The position numbers were made by a program, and so were the translations under genes. The notes under the pieces are model-generated. The model did not search any database. It was not told the origin of the DNA and saw nothing but the letters and a program-made list of their open reading frames with translations. 64,000 bases of DNA from Christiangramia sabulilitoris (GTDB lineage Bacteria; Bacteroidota; Bacteroidia; Flavobacteriales; Flavobacteriaceae): contig NZ_VHSF01000002.1 of the NCBI RefSeq assembly GCF_007050985.1, positions 434,001 to 498,000 on the forward strand, in the 5' to 3' direction. This document shows positions 1-6,926 of the stretch, piece after piece. Each line of letters starts with the position of its first letter. Position 1 is the first letter of the stretch.

Positions 1-168
1 ATCCCGGTCCATTTTCTTGCAGGGACCACACCAATTCGCCCAGAAATCAACAAGGATCAATTTATTGCTGGCTATCGCAACTTTCTGCGCGGTCACCAGG
101 TCTGTATACCAATTGGTCGCGTAAAGATTGGGAGTCGATAAGAAAAGGAGGAGGAAAAGTTTCTTCAC
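1..168 (-). CDS. Thioredoxin-fold secreted protein (partial, 5' end only)
   Basis: Only the first 56 codons lie in the window; the rest runs off the left edge. Reading from a GTG at 168 gives a short positive N-terminus and hydrophobic core (KKLFLLLLFLSTPNLYA), which looks like a signal peptide, followed by DFWANWCGPCKKMD with the classic thioredoxin CxxC active site. The frame upstream of 168 has no ATG before a stop, so GTG is the best start. Family knowledge suggests a periplasmic thiol-disulfide oxidoreductase, often fused to further domains; the missing C-terminus prevents a narrower call. The next gene upstream on the same strand ends 40 bases away. Confidence 0.8.
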   Translation of the reverse strand, partial: MKKLFLLLFLSTPNLYATNWYTDLVTAQKVAIASNKLILVDFWANWCGPCKKMDRD

Positions 169-208
169 GGTTATAAATTTTGTTAAATAAAAACAAAATT
201 TTTTAGAC

Positions 209-709
209 CTAAAAGTTAGTTTTCAATCTTTTTTTCATTTCCTCCACAATATTGTAAGCTGCAGGGCATACAGCGGTATTCCTGATAGTTATACCAGAGA
301 TCTTATGAAAATCCTTACGGTCTGTATGAGGATATTCCCGGCAGGCCTTGGGCCTTTTTTCATAAATTGAACAATAATTATCTGTTCCTAAAAAAGGACA
401 AGGAACCTGCTGCAGTACGTAATCATTTTCTTCATCAAGCCTCAGGTAAGTATCTATAAAATCACCCGGCTTCATCCTGAAATGTTTACTTATCCTTTCA
501 ATATCCTTCTGAGTAAAAAGTGGGCCGGTAGTCTTACAGCAATTAGCGCAGGTAAGACAATCTGTTCTGGAAAATTCATCTTCATGCAATTCAACCATAA
601 GGCTATCCAGATCCTTTGGCGGTCTTTTCTTAAGTTTAGAAAAGAACTTTCTATTTTCCTTCTTCTTATCTTTGGCCTTTTCAGGTAACCTTTTAAGAAT
701 TTCTTCCAT
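209..709 (-). CDS. YkgJ-family cysteine cluster protein
   Basis: The product has 166 residues. A lysine-rich N-terminal helix (about 1-35) precedes a cysteine cluster typical of the YkgJ family (zinc/iron-chelating domain): C51, C54, C57 and C58 in DCLTCANCCK, then C104, C113, C123 and C148. Family members are thought to bind iron or zinc, or an Fe-S cluster; the function is unknown. The ATG start at 709 shares one base with the start codon of the divergent methyltransferase. The gene probably reads toward the thioredoxin-like gene at the window edge with a 40-base gap, so the two may be cotranscribed. Confidence 0.85.
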   Translation of the reverse strand: MEEILKRLPEKAKDKKKENRKFFSKLKKRPPKDLDSLMVELHEDEFSRTDCLTCANCCKTTGPLFTQKDIERISKHFRMKPGDFIDTYLRLDEENDYVLQQVPCPFLGTDNYCSIYEKRPKACREYPHTDRKDFHKISGITIRNTAVCPAAYNIVEEMKKRLKTNF

Positions 710-1410
710 TGGACAAAAATAAGGATATATTCGGCGCAGCCATCAAAGCATTTTATAAAGAAAATGATCAAACAGATATCACGGTACATTCACCAGATTT
801 TGATGATGATATTATCCCCATCGATTATCTTTTCAGGGAATTTGACGAAATGCCCCAAATTGAGCAGATCGCGCTGCAAAGTTGTGAAGGTAAGGTTCTG
901 GATGTAGGCTGTGGAGCAGGAAGTCATGCTCTCTATTTGCAAAACATTAAAAATTTAGATGTAAAAGCCATAGACACTTCTCCCGGAGCGATAGAGATCG
1001 CCAGAGAAAGAGGAGTCAGAAATGCTTTTTGCGAAGACTTTTTTAAGATAGAGAAGCAAACCTATGACTGCATTTTAATGCTTATGAATGGTAGCGGCAT
1101 CATTGGGACACTGGATAATCTGCCGCAGTTCTTTGCACAGGCAAAGACTCTTCTAAATGCAGGAGGTAAAATATTACTGGATTCTTCAGACCTTATTTTC
1201 CTTTTTGATGATGACGATGTAAATACAGACTCCTATTATGGCGAGTTAAGTTACCAGTTAAGTTATAAAGGTCTCAATTCAGATCATTTTGACTGGTTAT
1301 TTATCGGTCAGGAACTGTTAATCAAAAAAGCGAATGAACATGGTTTTGATTGCAGAATAATTGCTCAAGGAGAAAATCATGATTTTTTAGCCAGCCTAAA
1401 CGTTAGATAA
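709..1410 (+). CDS. Class I SAM-dependent methyltransferase
   Basis: The product has 233 residues. Motif I of the Rossmann methyltransferase fold is clear (VLDVGCGAG, residues 63-71), with an acidic residue after strand beta2 (VKAIDTS) and a later FDLDS-like strand. No substrate can be read from the sequence. The start is TTG at 709: the N-terminus MDKNKDIFGAA is the only reasonable one in frame, since the next ATG would fall at residue 48, just before motif I. The start codon shares one base with the start codon of the divergent YkgJ gene, so its promoter must lie inside that neighbour's coding sequence. Confidence 0.8.
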   Translation: MDKNKDIFGAAIKAFYKENDQTDITVHSPDFDDDIIPIDYLFREFDEMPQIEQIALQSCEGKVLDVGCGAGSHALYLQNIKNLDVKAIDTSPGAIEIARERGVRNAFCEDFFKIEKQTYDCILMLMNGSGIIGTLDNLPQFFAQAKTLLNAGGKILLDSSDLIFLFDDDDVNTDSYYGELSYQLSYKGLNSDHFDWLFIGQELLIKKANEHGFDCRIIAQGENHDFLASLNVR

Positions 1411-1482
1411 TTTATCCTGTAAACTCTTTATTTGCAAATGATTTCAGAACTCAAAAAATACCATATTACTTACTATTTTTCC

Positions 1483-1490
1483 TATTTTTG
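1483..1490 (+). promoter_or_regulatory. Putative -7 promoter element (TATTTTTG)
   Basis: Matches the Bacteroidota -7 consensus TAnnTTTG. It lies 22 bases before the ATG at 1512. No TTG is seen at the expected -33 distance. Confidence 0.45.
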
Positions 1491-1511
1491 CAACATTCAT
1501 TTAAATTCAAT

Positions 1512-2288
1512 ATGAACAGATTAAAAAGAATAGTACTTTTTCTCGCTTTTACTTCACTCATCTTTTCATGTACCTCAGATAGCCCTTCTGAAACTGGTGA
1601 TGGTATAGACAGATCTGGTAACCTCAGGTTAACAGGTTCATCAGGATCAGACCTTCTCAGCGATATGAAATTCACCTCAATGAATATAGAGATTGTCTAT
1701 GTGGAAGGTTTTCGACCTACTGATGAAGCGATCAATATCTTGAAAAATTTCCTCGCCGCCAGAACGTTTAAACCTGATGGGATCTCTGTCACTTTAAGAT
1801 CTGTGGAATCCTCAGGTAGTTCTCCATTTTCTGAAGCTGACATTACTAAGGTAGAGAGGGATACCAGAACCGCATACAATGCAGGTGATGAAATAGCTGT
1901 ATGGATCTACTTTGCCGATGGTGAAAAAGAGAATCCGGAGCAAAATCTTGTAACACTTGGTTCAGCATTTAGAAATACCTCCATCATTATTTATGAAAAG
2001 GTAATCATGGATTTTGCCAGCCGAAACGGAACTCCAGACAGGGCCACTATAGAAGCGTCTACCCTCACCCACGAATTTGGCCACTTATTTGGTCTTGTGG
2101 ATCTGGGCACCGTTCCGGTATCCAATCATGAAGATCCGGATAACCAGGGGCACTGTGTTACCGATGGATGCCTGATGAGAGCCGCAATAGAATTTGGAAG
2201 CGGGGTTATTAATGTGATCGAAGGTTCAGACGTACCAGATCTCGACCAGGCCTGTATTGATGACCTGCAGTCCATAGGCGGGAAATAA
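1512..2288 (+). CDS. Secreted zinc metalloprotease lipoprotein (HExxHxxGxxD type)
   Basis: The product has 258 residues from the ATG at 1512. An in-frame ATG 24 bases upstream would put extra residues before an otherwise perfect SPII signal (MNRLKRIVLFLAF...LIFSC), so 1512 is preferred. Near the C-terminus is THEFGHLFGLVD, a zincin motif HExxHxxGxxD in which the third zinc ligand would be Asp as in snapalysins, followed about 35 residues later by CLMRA, which resembles a Met-turn. I infer a membrane-anchored metalloprotease exported to the periplasm or cell surface; the substrate is unknown. Two cysteines flank the Met-turn (GHCVTDGCLM) and could form a disulfide. It converges on an FKBP lipoprotein across a shared terminator. 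Confidence 0.8.
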   Translation: MNRLKRIVLFLAFTSLIFSCTSDSPSETGDGIDRSGNLRLTGSSGSDLLSDMKFTSMNIEIVYVEGFRPTDEAINILKNFLAARTFKPDGISVTLRSVESSGSSPFSEADITKVERDTRTAYNAGDEIAVWIYFADGEKENPEQNLVTLGSAFRNTSIIIYEKVIMDFASRNGTPDRATIEASTLTHEFGHLFGLVDLGTVPVSNHEDPDNQGHCVTDGCLMRAAIEFGSGVINVIEGSDVPDLDQACIDDLQSIGGK

Positions 2289-2310
2289 TTATCGAAAATC
2301 AGATATAAAA

Positions 2311-2339
2311 AAAACCGGAAAGCAGTGCTTTCCGGTTTT
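2311..2339. terminator. Bidirectional intrinsic terminator
   Basis: A 12-bp perfect stem (AAAACCGGAAAG / CTTTCCGGTTTT) with a 5-base loop lies between convergent genes. An A-run and a T-run on the two sides let it serve both strands. Confidence 0.85.
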
Positions 2340-2356
2340 TATATTTTAAAAGGATT

Positions 2357-3271
2357 CTATTCGAAAATATCCGGATCTAAATAATCTGGAACTCCATCTT
2401 CATTTTTATCTCCAAGTTCATCTTTAGTTAACCTGCCATCACCATCGTCGTCTGCGTCAGAAAAATTTGGCAGACCATCTCCATCTGTATCGTCGTTAAA
2501 CAGGTTCCCGTCACCATCAATATCCTCCATAATAGAGGCTACACCATCCCGGTCATGGTCTGCTTCATTTACGCGGAACATATTAATAGAAAATATAATT
2601 GGAGAGTATGCCGGGATAGTTCTTTGCGGCGCATTGAAATAAGCAAGACCAGAAGGCATAAATATAGCTCCAACCCCATAATCATTATTCCATTCTATCG
2701 TATTATCAGAATTTACAGTAAAACCGGAAGCTGCACGAAACTCTTCCAGACCTTCAGAAAATCCTTCCACAGGTCCCGGAACAATATTATTACCATTAGG
2801 ACCGGCCTGCACATATGAGGTTAAATTAAACCAGGTAGGAATTTTTAACCTGCTGTCAAAAACGGTTCCGCTTAGAAGTTCTCCCTGATAGGCAACCAGG
2901 GTGGAATCTGCAAAAGATGGTTTTTCCCCGGCTCCTTCACGTTCTACCAAAACATATAATTGCTGATCTACCCCCTGAAAGTTCACGGTTTTCGTGATAA
3001 GCTTATCTGAATCTATAATAGGATCCTTATCCTGATTCTCTCCCGCAATGGTATCAAACGTTACAACATAGTTGAAATCCTCAGAAGGATCTTCAAATTC
3101 TTCGTAGTTATAAAAGTGGGTAGAAAGATATTCAATTAGGGCCTGGTCATCTTCAATGGCCTGCTCCCCTCTGTCTCTAGGCGGAATAGGCTCTGGTGTA
3201 TCATCATCGTTATTACATGAAAAAATGAAGAACGCCGACAGGCTAATCATCATTATTTTGTTTAATCTCAT
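2357..3271 (-). CDS. FKBP-type peptidyl-prolyl isomerase lipoprotein with Asp-rich C-terminal repeats
   Basis: The product has 304 residues if started at the second ATG (3271), which gives a clean lipoprotein signal (MRLNKIMMISLSAFFIFSC); an ATG at 3295 would add eight residues. The middle region carries an FKBP domain, recognisable from GTVFDS and from the final strand around IPAYSPIIFSINM. A long insertion in the usual flap makes activity uncertain. The last 65 residues are packed with DxDxDG motifs (DGDGNLFNDDTDGDGLPNF, split further along), like thrombospondin type 3 or EF-hand-like calcium-binding repeats. I infer a surface or periplasmic folding factor stabilised by calcium. Related flavobacterial lipoprotein isomerases include GldI, but this is not clearly that gene. 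Confidence 0.8.
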   Translation of the reverse strand: MRLNKIMMISLSAFFIFSCNNDDDTPEPIPPRDRGEQAIEDDQALIEYLSTHFYNYEEFEDPSEDFNYVVTFDTIAGENQDKDPIIDSDKLITKTVNFQGVDQQLYVLVEREGAGEKPSFADSTLVAYQGELLSGTVFDSRLKIPTWFNLTSYVQAGPNGNNIVPGPVEGFSEGLEEFRAASGFTVNSDNTIEWNNDYGVGAIFMPSGLAYFNAPQRTIPAYSPIIFSINMFRVNEADHDRDGVASIMEDIDGDGNLFNDDTDGDGLPNFSDADDDGDGRLTKDELGDKNEDGVPDYLDPDIFE

Positions 3272-3310
3272 CAGAATTCTATTTTGGAGCCGCAAGATAC
3301 AATAATCTTG

Positions 3311-3318
3311 TATTTTTG
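3311..3318 (+). promoter_or_regulatory. Putative -7 promoter element (TATTTTTG)
   Basis: TAnnTTTG match about 34 bases before the S4 gene, with a TTG at 3284-3286 (spacer of 24, slightly long). It would drive the S4/methyltransferase/PyrR-like group. Confidence 0.45.
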
Positions 3319-3351
3319 CTTTAATATGAACGCTGATTTAGAGGTCAAATT

Positions 3352-3759
3352 ATGAGAGTTGATAAGTTTTTGTGGTGTGTTCGATATTTTAAAACCAGAA
3401 GCCTGGCCACCAATGCCTGTAAACAAGGAAAAGTAAGGCTTGGAGAAGAGATCATGAAACCTTCAAAAGAAGTGTTTCCCGGAGATAAATTAAGGGTAAG
3501 AAAAAACCAGATAAACTATGAGCTGGAAGTTCTTGATATCCCCAAAAGCCGTGTTGGCGCTAAACTGGTCAACTTATATGTTTTGGATGTAACACCAAAA
3601 GAGGCATTTGAAAATCTGGAACTTTTAAAATATTCCAAGGATTATTACCGAAAAAAGGGTACCGGCCGGCCTACCAAGAAAGACCGCAGGGATATTGATG
3701 ACTGGTTCGAAACTACTGCCGACGAGATTAAAAAACCAAAGGAAAAAGAAGATGAATGA
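3352..3759 (+). CDS. hslR: S4 RNA-binding protein, Hsp15 family
   Basis: The product has 135 residues. It begins with the S4 fold signature MRVDKFLWCVRYFKTRSLA and continues through GKVRLGEEIMKPSKEV and LRVRKNQINYEL. A basic, glycine-containing tail (YRKKGTGRPTKKDRRDID) is typical of Hsp15. Hsp15 binds stalled 50S subunits carrying nascent chains and helps recycle them. It is the first gene of a compact group; its last 8 bases overlap the next gene's start, implying translational coupling. Confidence 0.88.
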   Translation: MRVDKFLWCVRYFKTRSLATNACKQGKVRLGEEIMKPSKEVFPGDKLRVRKNQINYELEVLDIPKSRVGAKLVNLYVLDVTPKEAFENLELLKYSKDYYRKKGTGRPTKKDRRDIDDWFETTADEIKKPKEKEDE

Positions 3760-4333
3760 AAAATTCTGGTCCCGGCGGTATAAAGATAAAAATACGGGAT
3801 GGGATATTGGCTACATTTCAACACCCCTTAAAGATTATATTGACCAGTTAAAGAATAAAAATCTGATAATTCTCATCCCCGGCGCCGGAAACTCTTATGA
3901 AGCCGAGTATCTTTTCAAACAGGGTTTCAGGAATGTCTTCATATGTGATCTGGCTGCAGAACCTCTGGAACACTTCAGGCAAAGAAATCCTGATTTTCCC
4001 CGGGAACAAATTCTCCATCAGGATTTTTTCGACCTCGAGGGTTATTTTGACCTGATCCTGGAGCAAACATTTTTCTGTGCCATACCAGTTGATAAAAGAG
4101 AAGATTATGCCCGCCAGGCATTTCAGCTCCTCGATGAAGGTGGCATACTGGCCGGAGTGTTTTTCAATTTTGATTTAAGCCAAGATGGTCCTCCTTTCGG
4201 TGGAAATAAAGAAGAATATTTGGCGTATTTTAGCCCCTACTTCAGGATAGATATACTTGAAAGCTGTTATAATTCCATCCCGCCAAGAAAGGGAAATGAA
4301 TTATTTTTTAAATTCAGAAAAATTAAAAAATGA
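3752..4333 (+). CDS. SAM-dependent methyltransferase, thiopurine methyltransferase-like
   Basis: The product has 193 residues from the ATG at 3752, inside the end of the S4 gene. MNEKFWSRRYKDKNTGWDIG and the following STPLKDYIDQL match the N-terminal W-x-x-RY...GWD pattern of the TPMT family. The glycine-rich motif I is ILIPGAGNSYEAEYL. The block LEQTFFCAIPVDKREDYA is also typical. Bacterial TPMT-like enzymes methylate thiols, selenium or tellurium compounds or small metabolites; the substrate cannot be told. An ATG 57 bases upstream exists but lies deep in the S4 gene. The stop overlaps the next start by 4 bases (ATGA). Confidence 0.82.
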   Translation: MNEKFWSRRYKDKNTGWDIGYISTPLKDYIDQLKNKNLIILIPGAGNSYEAEYLFKQGFRNVFICDLAAEPLEHFRQRNPDFPREQILHQDFFDLEGYFDLILEQTFFCAIPVDKREDYARQAFQLLDEGGILAGVFFNFDLSQDGPPFGGNKEEYLAYFSPYFRIDILESCYNSIPPRKGNELFFKFRKIKK

Positions 4334-4830
4334 AACATCATCCTCCAATTTTAAACCAGGAAGAAATAAAACATAAGATCAGGAGAATCGCCTACCAGAT
4401 CTATGAAAGCAATGTGGAAGAGCAAGAAATAATCATTGCTGGCATTGCTAAAAATGGTTTTATCCTGGCGCAAAAACTGGATAAGGAATTAAAGAAGATT
4501 TCCCCTATCAAAACAAAGCTTTGTGAAGTGGTAATAAACAAGAAGGATCCTCTGGGAACAATTACGACCTCACTGGAACCGGCTCAATATGAGAATAAAG
4601 CAATTATTCTGGTTGATGATGTGCTTAACTCGGGCACAACACTCATTTATGGGGTTCGGCATTTTTTGAAAGTACCACTAAAACATTTCAAGACCGCCGT
4701 ACTTGTGGACAGAAACCATAAGAAATACCCGGTCAAAGCCGATTTTAAGGGCATATCATTGTCTACATCCCTTAGCGAAACAGTAAAGGTAACTTTTGAA
4801 GAAGGTAAAGACAGGGTAGAATTATTTTAA
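4330..4830 (+). CDS. PyrR-like phosphoribosyltransferase
   Basis: The product has 166 residues. A type I PRTase PRPP loop is clear (ILVDDVLNSGTTL, about residues 93-105). The segment VLVDRNHKKYPVKADFKG closely resembles the corresponding part of PyrR, and the N-terminus (EEIKHKIRRIAYQIYE) also fits. PyrR proteins regulate pyrimidine genes in Firmicutes and may have uracil phosphoribosyltransferase activity. No pyrimidine gene or PyrR-type RNA leader is adjacent, so a catalytic or unknown role is as likely. The start overlaps the previous gene by 4 bases and the end overlaps the end of convergent aroK by 9 bases. Confidence 0.8.
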   Translation: MKHHPPILNQEEIKHKIRRIAYQIYESNVEEQEIIIAGIAKNGFILAQKLDKELKKISPIKTKLCEVVINKKDPLGTITTSLEPAQYENKAIILVDDVLNSGTTLIYGVRHFLKVPLKHFKTAVLVDRNHKKYPVKADFKGISLSTSLSETVKVTFEEGKDRVELF

Positions 4831-5343
4831 TTGCTGCTGAATTTCCCCGATAATGCTCTTTGCTGATTTTTCACTGCAATCGATGGTGTAATCACTCTGA
4901 TTGTAATAAAAGTTCCTTTCAAACAAATGTTTCCCAATGAATTCCAGCAGTTGATCTCTGTCCTTTAAATGGCTAATCATAGGACGGTGATCTTTTTCCT
5001 GCAATAACCTGTCTGTAAGTGTATTTATATTTAATTTAAGATAAACTGAAGTTGTTTCCCTGGAATCCTTTATTAACTGCATGTTATTTCCGTAACAGGG
5101 AGTACCACCACCAAGGGCCACAATAACGTCCTCATCAAGTTCTATAAGATCCTCCAAAGTTTTTCTTTCTACTCTTCTAAAGTATACTTCACCCTTTTTC
5201 TGAAAAATTTCAGAAATAGAAGTTCCTTCATTTCTTACTATTAGTTCATCCAGATCTATAAATTTCATGTTCATCTCTGCGGAAAGCTGCTCACCCAGAA
5301 ACGATTTTCCGGATCCCATATAACCTAGAAGAAAAATTTTCAT
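4822..5343 (-). CDS. aroK: Shikimate kinase
   Basis: The product has 173 residues, normal for the family. It phosphorylates shikimate with ATP at the fifth step of the chorismate pathway in the cytoplasm. The Walker A loop GYMGSGKSFLG lies at residues 7-17. The shikimate-binding motifs DLDELI and ALGGGTPCY are intact, and the lid region includes DRLLQEKDHRPMI. It stands alone on the minus strand and overlaps the convergent PyrR-like gene at the 3' end. A TAnnTTTG-like sequence (TAGTTTTG) lies at 5380-5373 on this strand but without a properly spaced TTG. Confidence 0.93.
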   Translation of the reverse strand: MKIFLLGYMGSGKSFLGEQLSAEMNMKFIDLDELIVRNEGTSISEIFQKKGEVYFRRVERKTLEDLIELDEDVIVALGGGTPCYGNNMQLIKDSRETTSVYLKLNINTLTDRLLQEKDHRPMISHLKDRDQLLEFIGKHLFERNFYYNQSDYTIDCSEKSAKSIIGEIQQQLK

Positions 5344-5404
5344 GCCTTAAACTGCTTAAAATGAGTTAAAGGCAAAACTATGATAAAATTATAGCAAATA
5401 AGCC

Positions 5405-5434
5405 TTGAAAAATAAATTAATGAGTGTATATTTG
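5405..5434 (+). promoter_or_regulatory. Consensus promoter of the tRNA cluster
   Basis: TTG at 5405-5407, a 19-base spacer, then TATATTTG at 5427-5434. This is a perfect match to the Bacteroidota form TTG-N19-TAnnTTTG, and the first tRNA starts about 35 bases later. Confidence 0.8.
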
Positions 5435-5469
5435 CACCCGCATTCGCAAAAAGACGGATGTTTTTTATT

Positions 5470-5542
5470 GATCTGGTAGCTCAGTTGGTAGAGCATCTCC
5501 CTTTTAAGGAGAGGGTCCTGGGTTCGAGCCCCAGCCAGATCA
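5470..5542 (+). tRNA. tRNA-Lys (anticodon TTT), copy 1
   Basis: The molecule is 73 nt. Acceptor GATCTGG pairs with CCAGATC, with discriminator A. The D stem is GCTC/GAGC. The anticodon stem is TCTCC/GGAGA with loop CTTTTAA, so the anticodon at 5503-5505 is TTT. The T arm has GGTTCGAGCCC. CCA is not encoded. Confidence 0.97.
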
Positions 5543-5573
5543 CTTTTAAGTTCTAGATTATATTTTGTTTTAA

Positions 5574-5646
5574 GATCTGGTAGCTCAGTTGGTAGAGCAT
5601 CTCCCTTTTAAGGAGAGGGTCCTGGGTTCGAGCCCCAGCCAGATCA
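5574..5646 (+). tRNA. tRNA-Lys (anticodon TTT), copy 2
   Basis: Identical in sequence to copy 1, offset by 104 bases. The identity continues 12 bases past the 3' end, giving an 85-bp direct repeat, so this is a recent tandem duplication. It is probably processed from the same transcript as copy 1 and the tRNA-Leu. Confidence 0.97.
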
Positions 5647-5716
5647 CTTTTAAGTTCTTACCGGTATCTTCCGGTTTTATTTTTACCAGCCTATGGAAGT
5701 TTTTTTCCATATTTTC

Positions 5717-5800
5717 ACCCGGGTGCTGGAATTGGTAGACAGGCATGGTTGAGGGCCATGTGTCCATTAGGGCGTGCGGGTTCAAGTCCCGCTCCGGGTA
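5717..5800 (+). tRNA. tRNA-Leu (anticodon GAG)
   Basis: The molecule is 84 nt and of type II, with a long variable arm. Acceptor ACCCGGG pairs with TCCGGGT (one G-T), discriminator A at 5800. The anticodon stem is CATGG/CCATG with loop TTGAGGG; the anticodon at 5751-5753 is GAG, reading CUC/CUU. The T arm is GCGGGTTCAAGTCCCGC. CCA is not encoded. Confidence 0.95.
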
Positions 5801-5915
5801 CTACACTACTTTCCTTTTTTTATATTCCATTACGTTTCTTAAGACTTTAGACAATGTTATTTTTGTCTTCACTCAGGTGTTTGATTCCCAGTATCTTACC
5901 CTTAAATTATTAATT

Positions 5916-6000
5916 TTGTTTAATTATTTTATCCTACAATTAAACAATTTAACATTTTAATAATCCGGTTACACGTGATTTTTGTTTAGATTTGTTTAAT
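5916..6000 (+). promoter_or_regulatory. Promoter and putative operator boxes of the carotenoid operon
   Basis: A -7 element TAGATTTG (5987-5994) precedes the ATG at 6015. It is overlapped by two tandem copies of a TTGTTTA word starting exactly 10 bases apart (5982-5990 and 5992-6000). Two more copies lie upstream as an inverted pair: TTGTTTAAT at 5916-5924 and ATTAAACAA at 5939-5947. The spacing by one helical turn over the promoter suggests repressor binding, plausibly by the MerR-type product of the first gene. The word is AT-rich and related words occur elsewhere in the window, so this is suggestive only. Confidence 0.5.
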
Positions 6001-6014
6001 CCCTACAAGAAATC

Positions 6015-6917
6015 ATGGAACATATAAAGCAAAATTTCAGTATTAAAGACCTCGAACACCTTAGTGGTATCAAGGCACACACGATCAGAATCTGGGAAAA
6101 ACGTTATGACATTCTTAACCCGGAACGAACAGATACTAACATCAGAACTTATAATGGTGAAAATCTCCAGAAGTTGCTGAATATTTCTTTTCTGAACAGC
6201 CACGGGTATAAGATCTCGCGTATCTCTAAAATGGAAGACGATGAGATAAATAAACTTGTAAGAAGGATATCTGCTTCATCAAGCGAAGAGAACCGGGCTA
6301 AAAACGCATTTAAGCTGGCCATGATGAACTTCGATGATCGCCTCTTCGAAAAGACTTATAATAAGCTTCGGGAAAAAAGGAATTTCAGAGAAGTATTTCA
6401 TGATGTATTCATTCCCCTATTAGACGAGATCGGTTTATTATGGCAAACCGATACCATCAAACCTATTCATGAACATTTCATCATTGAATTAATAAAGCAG
6501 AAGATCTACCTGAACATAGCCGACCTGCGAACAGAACTGAAAACCGGGGAAGATCCAGAATTGTATGTTTTATTCCTACCCGAAAATGAGATCCACGATA
6601 TTGGGATATTGTACCTGAACTTTGAATTATTGAATGCAGGTAAAAATGCGATATATCTTGGTCCCAGCCTACCCCTGGATAATATGGATTACCTGATGAA
6701 GATCCATAAAAACCTTGTCTTTGTGAGTTATCTTACAATTTCACCTGTCAATACCGATATTCAGGAATTCATCGATGATTTCCAGGAAAAACTATGCGTG
6801 GAAAAAGACCATCAGCTTCTTCTTTTTGGCCAGCGAACCAAGGAGATAGAACAATCCACTTTGAAGCCGAATATAAAGATTCCTGTTTCCGTGATCGATT
6901 TTATAAATACGTTATAG
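6015..6917 (+). CDS. MerR-type regulator with B12-binding-like domain (CarH/LitR-like)
   Basis: The product has 300 residues. Residues 7-75 form a MerR winged helix (FSIKDLEHLSGIKAHTIRIWEKRY). Residues about 95-170 form a helical cap with a complete W-x9-EH motif (W143, E153, H154), the motif that covers the upper face of adenosylcobalamin in CarH photoreceptors. The following Rossmann-like domain has E192-I-H194-D-I-G197, i.e. the DxHxxG cobalamin motif with Asp replaced by Glu but the ligand His kept, and then S238-Y-L. As I recall, Thermus CarH has a second ligand His directly after the Trp; here it is Gln144. Nine bases separate it from crtI, so I infer a light- or B12-responsive repressor of its own carotenoid operon. 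Confidence 0.82.
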   Translation: MEHIKQNFSIKDLEHLSGIKAHTIRIWEKRYDILNPERTDTNIRTYNGENLQKLLNISFLNSHGYKISRISKMEDDEINKLVRRISASSSEENRAKNAFKLAMMNFDDRLFEKTYNKLREKRNFREVFHDVFIPLLDEIGLLWQTDTIKPIHEHFIIELIKQKIYLNIADLRTELKTGEDPELYVLFLPENEIHDIGILYLNFELLNAGKNAIYLGPSLPLDNMDYLMKIHKNLVFVSYLTISPVNTDIQEFIDDFQEKLCVEKDHQLLLFGQRTKEIEQSTLKPNIKIPVSVIDFINTL

Positions 6918-6926
6918 CCCTATAAA

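Larger units (their letters stand above)
5470..5658 (+). repeat. 85-bp tandem direct repeat containing tRNA-Lys
   Basis: Bases 5470-5554 and 5574-5658 are identical. The unit is the tRNA plus 12 trailing bases (CTTTTAAGTTCT). The copies are separated by 19 bases. Confidence 0.9.

Noticed and set aside
5745-5960. 71-codon open frame starting inside tRNA-Leu
   Set aside because: It begins within the tRNA and has no protein features.
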